A DNA stretch of 6,588 nucleotides from Clostridia bacterium. Lineage in GTDB: Bacteria > Bacillota > Clostridia > Oscillospirales > Butyricicoccaceae. Numbering within the stretch: the first letter of the stretch is position 1; each line of letters starts with the position of its first letter. The notes under the pieces were generated by a model that worked only from the letters and a program-made list of their open reading frames with translations, made no database searches and was not told where the DNA came from. Where the stretch lies: assembly GCA_017547995.1 (NCBI GenBank), contig JAFYNW010000124.1, positions 1 to 6,588 of the forward strand, in the 5' to 3' direction. Below, piece by piece: positions 1-5,645 of this stretch. Made by a program: the position numbers and the translations under genes.

Positions 1-137
1 AGCTTATACTTGACAAAATACACAGCAACCATCGGCATTCTGTAAAGCACGTAAGGCTTTTTCTTAATGCAATACTTGATAAACTTGCCGGAGCTGTCAG
101 GGTTGAAAATTGTTTTATCAAAATCGTATACGTTCAT
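1..137 (-). CDS. HAD-superfamily phosphatase, N-terminal 45 residues (cut by left edge)
   Basis: Only the first 45 codons are present; the rest lies beyond the left edge. The protein begins MNVYDFDKTIF. The DFDKT at residues 5-9 fits haloacid dehalogenase (HAD) motif I, DxDx[TV]. In that family the first Asp (D5) is the nucleophile that forms the phospho-aspartyl intermediate and the second (D7) is the general acid/base. Motif I at the extreme N-terminus followed by a short helical, basic stretch (residues 16-45, rich in Lys and Tyr) resembles the SerB-like HAD-IB subgroup, but the substrate cannot be told from this fragment. ATG at 135-137 is the start because an in-frame TAG lies two codons upstream. 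A weak GGTG Shine-Dalgarno at 144-147 sits 6 nt before it. The gene follows the amidase gene on the same strand but has its own promoter in the 70-bp gap. The family call is fairly safe; the specific function is unknown. Confidence 0.8.
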   Translation of the reverse strand, partial: MNVYDFDKTIFNPDSSGKFIKYCIKKKPYVLYRMPMVAVYFVKYK

Positions 138-167
138 AATCTACACCATTAAATAATATTCCTCAAT

Positions 168-196
168 ATTCTATCATATATTGTTGAAGATATCAA
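168..196 (-). promoter_or_regulatory. Sigma-70/SigA-type promoter for the HAD gene
   Basis: Read on the minus strand, TTGATA (-35, positions 196-191) is followed by a 17-bp spacer and TAGAAT (-10, 173-168). Each box matches consensus at 5 of 6 positions, and a TGA just before the -10 gives an extended -10. Transcription would start near 160-162, leaving a leader of only about 23-25 nt before the ATG at 137. This suggests the HAD gene can be transcribed independently of the upstream amidase gene. Confidence 0.7.
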
Positions 197-207
197 GTAA
201 AAAATTA

Positions 208-2793
208 CTATCCTGCAAAGAAATTGCACAGAGCAGTGCATAAAAGGTCGGTGAAATTGTTCATATACTCATCGTTGGTTAAAAGCTCAAAAGAATCAGG
301 TGAAGAAACAAACTGATTTTCGATAAGCAGACTATATGTATTCCGCGGCTTTGCCATATAAAGATTGGATTTCTCGTCGACGTAATTTACAATAATGTTA
401 TTTGATTCAAAATAAGAACCGATACAGCTTGCAAGTTCTGCGGAATGACGACTGTTTGCATGGAGTGATATTCCAACAGGATTATCGACAGTAGATGAAT
501 GGGGCAGACTGTCACAATGGAGTGAGATGAATATTCTGCCTGAGCCGGCAGCCATTTCATACCGCTTGTCAAGGCTTATGAAATCATCATCCATACGGGT
601 ATATTCCACGTCAGCGCCGAGGACGGAAAGCTTTTCGCCAAGCAGCAAAGCATAGTCAAGATTTGCGTCCTTTTCGGCAATTTCAGGTGAGCAGGATAGC
701 GCGCCGTAGTCACTTCCGCCGTGTCCTGCATCGAGCATAAATGAAAAACCTGACAGAGGTGCATCCATATCATCCGATATTTTCTTGGGAACGAATACAA
801 TATCGAAATATCCGTTTCCAATATCGATATAATAGCCTGATATATCAGTATTTATAATTGGTGTAAAGGCGTAAACCATTCCACTTGAATTGATGGTCAA
901 AGAGCCGCTTTTTATCATATCAGGCAATTCCGGAAGTTCCGTACAACCTGAAAAATGCAGACTGTACCCGTTTTCACTTTCTGTTATAGCAGGAAAAACT
1001 TTGCCTGAATATTCGAACCTTACAGTACTGTCATCTGCAGCATAAACCGACCTGATTCTACCATTGAGCTTAAGTGAATTATCCATTATTTTACAGTTGT
1101 TCTGCTTTATCCATCCCAGGTCCTCCAGATAAATAAACTCACCCTTTTCGGCAGAGACCTTCCATGCTGAACCAGCCTGCAGACAGACAACAGAGCCTTC
1201 GTCAGTTGTCGGATTGCGATAAACGTTAGCATCGTTTTTTAAGATTTCAACAAAATAGGTCTTATCGCCAAAATATTCATGCATAATATCGGCAGGTGAG
1301 AAATATCCGTAAAACGAGACATTGGTTTTATAAGCAGAAAAACTTGCGGTTATCGTCTCGCCATCATAATATTTCACAATATCATATTTCGCAGGAGACT
1401 GATGAGGAGTGTAATTGCGGTAGATATTTATTTGCCGTGCAGAATTTCCGTACGAAAAAGTAAAGGAATTGTTTCCGTACACCAGCGGCTTTGAAATTGA
1501 AAAATATCCCGATTCACTTGTTTCAACAGGATGATTATTCAGAAGAAGTGCACCATGTGCCTGGCCATAAAAATGAAAACGAGGCAATTCTGTCTGGAAA
1601 TTATCAGCTTCAACAGCAATATATATTTCATTTGACCCGGCAAACGCAGACAAAACGGGAATGAGTGATTCATTTATACTGCCGAAACGGAAAATACAAA
1701 ATCCACTGCAGTTGTCGGCTGACGTGTTGAGAGAAATCTGCGAAGATATTTCGTCAGCTGTATAACCAAGCTGATTTTCTGTGATTCTGTAAGCGGCAAG
1801 CCCTGTGTACAGCTTCACGTCGGTGTCGCTGACTGCGTCATTCCACCAGTCGAGTAAAACCTTGTAATCTGCCTCTGCATTACCGATATTCCAATAAAGC
1901 TGAGGCATAATATAATCGAGCTTTTCGTCTTTGACCCATTTTAACGTATCGGCATAATGGTCATAATATGATTGTGAGGAGTTGGTCTCACTGCCATCTT
2001 CATTATTTGATTTGTTTGCCCATACACCAAATGGCGAAACACCGAAAAGACAGTCTTCTCGGATTGATTTTACACATTCATAAGCTTCGTATATCAGACT
2101 GTCCACCTGCCGCACGCGAAAGGAATGTATGTCCTCACCGTCAAGCTTGTTTGCGTTATAAGACTCAACATCGTCAAAATCTGCCGACGGATAAAAATAA
2201 TCGTCAAAATGGATACCGGCCACGTTATAATTGCTTGCAATCTCCCGTATTCCATTGCAAATCAGTGCCCGCACCTCTGCTGAAGACGGGTCGAAATAAA
2301 GATTCCCATCGCTGTTAAAGACGACGTATTGTGTTAATTTATGAGCGGGATTAGCGGGGGATAAAGATGCCAGAGCCTCTTCTTTTGTTGTAAAACTGCC
2401 GCGGGTTATTCTGTAAGGATTTATCCAGGCGTGGACCTTTATGCCATATTCAGCCGATTTGTTTATAAAATACTCCAGAATATCGATATCATCGGGAAAA
2501 GCATCGCCTTGTGTATTACAAACGTAAGCGCTTGAAGGGAAGATTTCTGACTTGTACAATGCATCAGAAGACGGACGAACCTGCAGAAAAATATCGGTAA
2601 GTCCACACGCATTTGCTTTGGAAATTATCAGATCAGCCTGTGATGTTATTTCCTCTGCTGATAAGCCGGGGGCTGAAGGAAAGTCAAGATTATAGACCGA
2701 GCTTACCCACACACCTCGCATATCCTGATTTGCACACAAGGCTGTCTGACTGAGCAAAAATAAAAGGCATAGAGACAACAGTAATTTTTTCAT
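208..2793 (-). CDS. Secreted GHL10 (DUF187)-type glycosyl hydrolase fused to N-acetylmuramoyl-L-alanine amidase
   Basis: An 861-residue exported two-enzyme protein, probably acting on peptidoglycan. Residues 1-21 form a signal peptide (Lys-Lys, then a Leu-rich core, cleavage near ALC-ANQ); there is no clear lipobox. Residues 25-385 resemble the glycosyl-hydrolase-like 10 family: MRGVWVSS at 25-32, QVRP at 71-74, HAWINPYR at 121-128, GIHFDDYFYP at 193-202 with paired Asp 197/198, and YIMPQLYW at 294-301. Residues 389-460 look Ig-like, 511-570 SH3-like and 574-670 AMIN-like; these three calls are tentative. Residues 682-858 are an Amidase_3 zinc amidase: LDAGHGG (H691), E707, SLHCDS (H759) and LLIEN (E825) supply the expected metal ligands and catalytic Glu. 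ATG at 2793 was chosen because GGAGG lies 5 nt upstream and the signal peptide begins there; the frame stays open 45 codons further upstream without supporting signals. It ends TAG followed directly by TAA. Domain identity is strong; the natural substrate is inferred. Confidence 0.9.
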   Translation of the reverse strand: MKKLLLSLCLLFLLSQTALCANQDMRGVWVSSVYNLDFPSAPGLSAEEITSQADLIISKANACGLTDIFLQVRPSSDALYKSEIFPSSAYVCNTQGDAFPDDIDILEYFINKSAEYGIKVHAWINPYRITRGSFTTKEEALASLSPANPAHKLTQYVVFNSDGNLYFDPSSAEVRALICNGIREIASNYNVAGIHFDDYFYPSADFDDVESYNANKLDGEDIHSFRVRQVDSLIYEAYECVKSIREDCLFGVSPFGVWANKSNNEDGSETNSSQSYYDHYADTLKWVKDEKLDYIMPQLYWNIGNAEADYKVLLDWWNDAVSDTDVKLYTGLAAYRITENQLGYTADEISSQISLNTSADNCSGFCIFRFGSINESLIPVLSAFAGSNEIYIAVEADNFQTELPRFHFYGQAHGALLLNNHPVETSESGYFSISKPLVYGNNSFTFSYGNSARQINIYRNYTPHQSPAKYDIVKYYDGETITASFSAYKTNVSFYGYFSPADIMHEYFGDKTYFVEILKNDANVYRNPTTDEGSVVCLQAGSAWKVSAEKGEFIYLEDLGWIKQNNCKIMDNSLKLNGRIRSVYAADDSTVRFEYSGKVFPAITESENGYSLHFSGCTELPELPDMIKSGSLTINSSGMVYAFTPIINTDISGYYIDIGNGYFDIVFVPKKISDDMDAPLSGFSFMLDAGHGGSDYGALSCSPEIAEKDANLDYALLLGEKLSVLGADVEYTRMDDDFISLDKRYEMAAGSGRIFISLHCDSLPHSSTVDNPVGISLHANSRHSAELASCIGSYFESNNIIVNYVDEKSNLYMAKPRNTYSLLIENQFVSSPDSFELLTNDEYMNNFTDLLCTALCNFFAG

Positions 2794-2798
2794 AACGA

Positions 2799-2803
2799 CC
2801 TCC
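2799..2803 (-). promoter_or_regulatory. Ribosome binding site that sets the amidase-fusion start
   Basis: GGAGG on the minus strand sits 5 nt before the ATG at 2793-2791. It supports starting at the signal peptide rather than at the upstream in-frame ATG at 2928, which has no comparable site and would put 45 unlikely residues ahead of the secretion signal. Confidence 0.85.
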
Positions 2804-2816
2804 GTTTTTTCTGTTT

Positions 2817-2840
2817 TGATGAAAATATATATGATGAAAA
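2817..2840. repeat. Tandem 9-bp direct repeat TGATGAAAA, 15-bp period
   Basis: TGATGAAAA occurs at 2817-2825 and again at 2832-2840, separated by the six bases TATATA. The pair lies 24-47 nt upstream of the amidase start codon, between the likely minus-strand promoter and the gene. It could be a regulator half-site pair or an mRNA leader element, or it may be chance in AT-rich DNA. Confidence 0.45.
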
Positions 2841-2853
2841 CGGGTCTGATATG

Positions 2854-2883
2854 TTGACAGAATGAATGTAAATTTATTATAAT
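2854..2883 (+). promoter_or_regulatory. Consensus SigA-type promoter for radC-uvrB-uvrA
   Basis: TTGACA at 2854-2859 and TATAAT at 2878-2883 match both consensus hexamers perfectly, with an 18-bp spacer. Transcription would begin near 2889-2891, giving a leader of about 83 nt before the radC start at 2973. No other good plus-strand promoter was found between here and uvrB, so this is the likely promoter for the whole repair operon. Confidence 0.75.
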
Positions 2884-2886
2884 AAA
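2873..2886. repeat. Perfect 14-bp palindrome over the -10 box (TATAAT on both strands)
   Basis: TTTATTATAATAAA is its own reverse complement. It contains TATAAT at 2878-2883 on the plus strand and at 2881-2876 on the minus strand. The minus-strand copy faces the amidase gene and would give a leader of roughly 75 nt. No convincing -35 box was found for the minus-strand copy at 16-18 bp spacing, so its use is uncertain. Confidence 0.6.
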
Positions 2887-2939
2887 GGGTGATAACACAT
2901 ATTTATAAAAGCAATTTTTTCCGGTCATTACAGATATAG

Positions 2940-2955
2940 AAAACGGGCACGTTTT
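2940..2955. repeat. Inverted repeat AAAACG-GGCA-CGTTTT in the radC leader
   Basis: Two perfect 6-bp arms (2940-2945 and 2950-2955) flank a 4-base centre, just ahead of the radC ribosome site. It could be an operator or a small mRNA hairpin. It is not followed by a T-run on either strand, so it is not a factor-independent terminator. The sequence GAAAACGGG that overlaps its left arm also occurs at 2836-2844. Confidence 0.4.
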
Positions 2956-2962
2956 AAAGAAT

Positions 2963-2966
2963 GGAG
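2963..2966 (+). promoter_or_regulatory. Ribosome binding site deciding the radC start
   Basis: GGAG at 2963-2966 stands 6 nt before the ATG at 2973. The earlier in-frame ATG at 2961 has only AAAGA upstream and would itself overlap this ribosome site, so 2973 is preferred. Confidence 0.75.
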
Positions 2967-2972
2967 TTCACC

Positions 2973-3665
2973 ATGGAAGAATTACATAAAAACCACAGAC
3001 AAAGGCTGAAAAACAGATTCCTCGAAAAAGGTCTGGAAGGCTTTGAAGACCATAACGTACTTGAACTTTTACTTTTCTATGCGATTCCACGAAAGGACAC
3101 CAATGAAATAGGCCACAGACTTATCAAGCATTTCGGCTCGATATCTGCCGTTTTTGAAGCATCCATCGAAGAACTTGCATCTATCGAGGGTATGGGTGAA
3201 AGCTCGGCTGCGTTTATAAAGCTTATGCCTGCAATCGCAAAACGATATCTGACCGATGAGCATAAGGCGGCCTTTCTTAACAGCTCAAAGGCAGCGGGTG
3301 AATATTTCCTGCCGAGGTTTATCGGCGAAAGGGAAGAATGTGTCTACGTTGCCTGCCTTGACGCCAAGGCAAAGGTCATAAAATGTGAGCTTATCCACAG
3401 AGGCAGCTTCAACTCGGTTGAAATAAACGTAAGAAAAATTGCACAGACAGCATTGTTCTGCAATGCGGCAGGGGTTATCATTTCTCACAACCATCCGGGC
3501 GGTGTTCCGCTGCCATCGGAGGCGGACAACAGCGTCACGTATATGATTAAAAGCGGTCTTGATGCGCTTGGCATCGAGCTTTACGACCATATTATCGTCG
3601 GTGATAAGGACTATGTGTCCTATGCCGACACGTTTGCAAACTGGAAAGAGAAGACTTTCAGATAA
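2973..3665 (+). CDS. radC: RadC family JAMM/MPN-domain protein
   Basis: A 230-residue protein, the usual length of the RadC (UPF0758) family. The N-terminal part has the family signature EDHNVLELLLFYAIPRKD (residues 25-42) and a helix-hairpin-helix-like segment around IEGMGES (71-77), a fold often used for DNA contact. The C-terminal JAMM/MPN domain begins near residue 117. Its metal site is intact: H172 and H174 in SHNHPGG, S182 and D185 in PSEAD, with a likely partner Glu among 119-122. Family knowledge: despite its name, a DNA-repair role was never firmly shown, because the E. coli radC102 phenotype was traced to recG. JAMM domains elsewhere are zinc peptidases, and no reaction is established here. 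It is the first gene of an apparent operon, 21 bp ahead of uvrB, and is read from the consensus promoter at 2854-2883. Start 2973 is chosen over 2961 from ribosome-site spacing. Family identity is very secure; biochemical function is open. Confidence 0.93.
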   Translation: MEELHKNHRQRLKNRFLEKGLEGFEDHNVLELLLFYAIPRKDTNEIGHRLIKHFGSISAVFEASIEELASIEGMGESSAAFIKLMPAIAKRYLTDEHKAAFLNSSKAAGEYFLPRFIGEREECVYVACLDAKAKVIKCELIHRGSFNSVEINVRKIAQTALFCNAAGVIISHNHPGGVPLPSEADNSVTYMIKSGLDALGIELYDHIIVGDKDYVSYADTFANWKEKTFR

Positions 3666-3686
3666 TAAAATGAAAAGGAGAGAAGT

Positions 3687-5645
3687 ATGGGTGAATTTGT
3701 AGTAAAATCCGAATATAAACCTGCAGGTGACCAGATAGATGCCATCGAAAAGCTTGCAGAAGGTGTCAAACTTGGTATGGATGAACAGACTCTGCTCGGT
3801 GTAACCGGCTCTGGTAAAACCTTTACGATGGCCAATATCATCGAAAAGGTACAGCGACCTACTCTGGTGCTCACTCATAACAAAACTCTCGCGGCACAGC
3901 TTTGCTCGGAATTCAGAGAATTCTTTCCTGATAATGCAGTTGAGTTCTTCGTATCATACTATGACTACTTTCAGCCGGAAGCATATATTCCGTCAACAGA
4001 TACCTATATCGAAAAAGACTCTGCAATCAATGCCGAGCTTGAAAGACTCCGCCATTCGGCAACGTCGGCACTCTTTGAAAGAAGAGACGTTATAATCGTC
4101 GCTTCGGTTTCATGTATTTACTCTCTGGGCAGCCCGATTGACTACGAATCCATGGTTATCTCGCTCCGCACAGGTCAGGAGAGAAATCGTGACGACCTTT
4201 GCAGAAAACTCGTTGAAATCCAATATGAAAGAAACGATATTGCCTTTGAAAGAAACAGATTCCGCGTAAGGGGTGACGTTGTTGAAATATATCCTGTATA
4301 CACAGATGAATTCGCATATCGCGTCGAATTTTTCGGCGACGAAATCGACAGAATCTCTGAAATCAATCCGCTTCAGGGCACAGTCACACGAGTCGTCGAC
4401 CATGCAGCCATTTATCCTGCATCTCACTACGTAACACCAAAGGATAAGCTTGCTGAAGCGCTTGAGGATATTGAAAAGGAAATGGAAGAGCAGGTTGAGT
4501 TCTTCAAATCCCACGATAAGGCAATCGAAGCACAGCGTATCCGTCAGCGTACAACCTACGATATGGAAATGCTTCGCGAAATCGGCTTCTGCAGCGGTAT
4601 CGAAAACTACTCAAGAGTGCTTTCGCGCAGAGAACCGGGCAGCTCGCCGTTTACGTTGTTCGATTACTTTCCAAAAGATTTTCTCCTCTTTATCGACGAA
4701 TCACACGTTATGCTTCCACAGCTGAGAGCGATGTACGCAGGGGACAGATCTAGAAAGCAGATGCTCGTCGACTATGGCTTCCGTCTGCCGTCTGCACTTG
4801 ATAACAGACCGCTCAAGTTTGACGAGTTCAACGAAAGACTCAATCAGGTCATCTACGTCAGCGCCACACCTGCAGAATATGAACGAAGCCGTTCTTCACA
4901 GATTGTGGAGCAGGTAATCAGACCGACAGGCTTGCTCGACCCTGAGGTTGAGGTGCGTCCTGTTGAGGGGCAGATTGATGACCTCATAAATGAAATACGC
5001 AAATGCGAAAAGCTTGATCAGCGTGTGCTTATCACAACGCTCACCAAGAAAATGGCAGAGGATTTGACAAATTATTTAAGTACAAATGGTATTTCTGTCA
5101 AATATATGCACCATGACGTAAAGACTATCGAAAGAATGGAGCTTATCAGAGACCTCCGTCTTGGCAAGTTCCAGGTGCTGGTCGGCATCAACCTTCTCAG
5201 AGAAGGTCTTGATATTCCTGAGGTTGCGCTTGTTGCTATCCTCGATGCTGATAAGGAAGGCTTCCTCCGTTCGGAAACCTCTCTTATCCAGACGATAGGC
5301 CGTGCGGCACGTAATGCAGAGGGCAGAGTAATACTTTATGCAGATACAATAACACCATCTATGGACAGGGCGATAAGCGAAACAAACCGCCGCCGCCAGA
5401 TACAGATGGCACACAATGAAAAGTTCGGCATCGTTCCGAAAACAGTTGCAAAGGACGTCCGTGAAATCATTGAAATCTCACGCGATACCTCGAGACTGCC
5501 TAAGGAAAGCCGAAAGAAGTTAGATAAGAAACAGAAGGAAGATATGATCGCAAAGCTGACCAAGGAAATGAAGGAAGCGGCAAAGATGCTGGAATTCGAA
5601 CTTGCAGCTCAGATCAGAGACAAAATCAAGGAGCTTCAGAAATAA
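3687..5645 (+). CDS. uvrB: Excinuclease ABC subunit B
   Basis: A 652-residue UvrB, full length for the family. In nucleotide excision repair it is loaded on damaged DNA by UvrA, verifies the lesion with limited ATP-driven strand opening, then recruits UvrC for incision. Seen in order: Walker A GVTGSGKT (38-45, K44); the beta-hairpin region starting YYDYFQPEAY (91-100) and running to about 115, which clamps one DNA strand; Walker B DESH (337-340); SATPAEYE (392-399); GINLLREGLDIPEV (500-513); QTIGRAARN (535-543), with its arginines; and a C-terminal UVR helical hairpin (about 615-650), the UvrC-contacting module. AAGGAG at 3675-3680, 6 nt before ATG, supports the start. It follows radC by 21 bp and its TAA abuts the uvrA ATG, so UvrA and UvrB should be made together. 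No LexA-type GAAC-N4-GTTC box was seen upstream. All key motifs are intact. Confidence 0.98.
   Translation: MGEFVVKSEYKPAGDQIDAIEKLAEGVKLGMDEQTLLGVTGSGKTFTMANIIEKVQRPTLVLTHNKTLAAQLCSEFREFFPDNAVEFFVSYYDYFQPEAYIPSTDTYIEKDSAINAELERLRHSATSALFERRDVIIVASVSCIYSLGSPIDYESMVISLRTGQERNRDDLCRKLVEIQYERNDIAFERNRFRVRGDVVEIYPVYTDEFAYRVEFFGDEIDRISEINPLQGTVTRVVDHAAIYPASHYVTPKDKLAEALEDIEKEMEEQVEFFKSHDKAIEAQRIRQRTTYDMEMLREIGFCSGIENYSRVLSRREPGSSPFTLFDYFPKDFLLFIDESHVMLPQLRAMYAGDRSRKQMLVDYGFRLPSALDNRPLKFDEFNERLNQVIYVSATPAEYERSRSSQIVEQVIRPTGLLDPEVEVRPVEGQIDDLINEIRKCEKLDQRVLITTLTKKMAEDLTNYLSTNGISVKYMHHDVKTIERMELIRDLRLGKFQVLVGINLLREGLDIPEVALVAILDADKEGFLRSETSLIQTIGRAARNAEGRVILYADTITPSMDRAISETNRRRQIQMAHNEKFGIVPKTVAKDVREIIEISRDTSRLPKESRKKLDKKQKEDMIAKLTKEMKEAAKMLEFELAAQIRDKIKELQK
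5628..5633 (+). promoter_or_regulatory. uvrA ribosome binding site inside uvrB
   Basis: AAGGAG lies within the last codons of uvrB, 12 nt before the uvrA ATG that directly follows the uvrB TAA. The spacing is a little long but usable. The arrangement suggests translational coupling between the two partner subunits. Confidence 0.65.

Noticed and set aside
193..210. Possible terminator after the amidase stop (AGTAA, T-run, TTACT)
   Set aside because: The stem is only 5 AT-rich base pairs, the T-run falls in the loop and no T-run follows. It is too weak to call, so read-through into the HAD gene is possible.
2794..2928. A 45-codon N-terminal extension of the amidase fusion up to an ATG at 2928
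   Set aside because: No ribosome site precedes it. It would bury the signal peptide, and it overlaps the promoter region. GGAGG directly precedes the signal-peptide ATG at 2793.
2961..2972. Four extra residues at the start of RadC from ATG 2961
   Set aside because: There is poor ribosome-site support, and the GGAG needed for ATG 2973 lies inside this stretch. The family's usual N-terminus fits the later start.
3285..3878. A 197-codon antisense open frame across radC and uvrB
   Set aside because: It lies opposite two well-conserved genes, has no recognisable domain and has a low-complexity translation typical of a shadow frame. The same holds for antisense frames at 4110-4514 and 5076-5414 and the plus-strand frame at 1968-2318.
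5063..5102. TTTGACA...TGTCAAA inverted repeat with a TTGACA hexamer in an AT-rich patch of uvrB
   Set aside because: The 26-base separation and the lack of a good -10 (TGGTAT at 17 bp) make an internal promoter or operator unlikely. The codons encode normal UvrB sequence.
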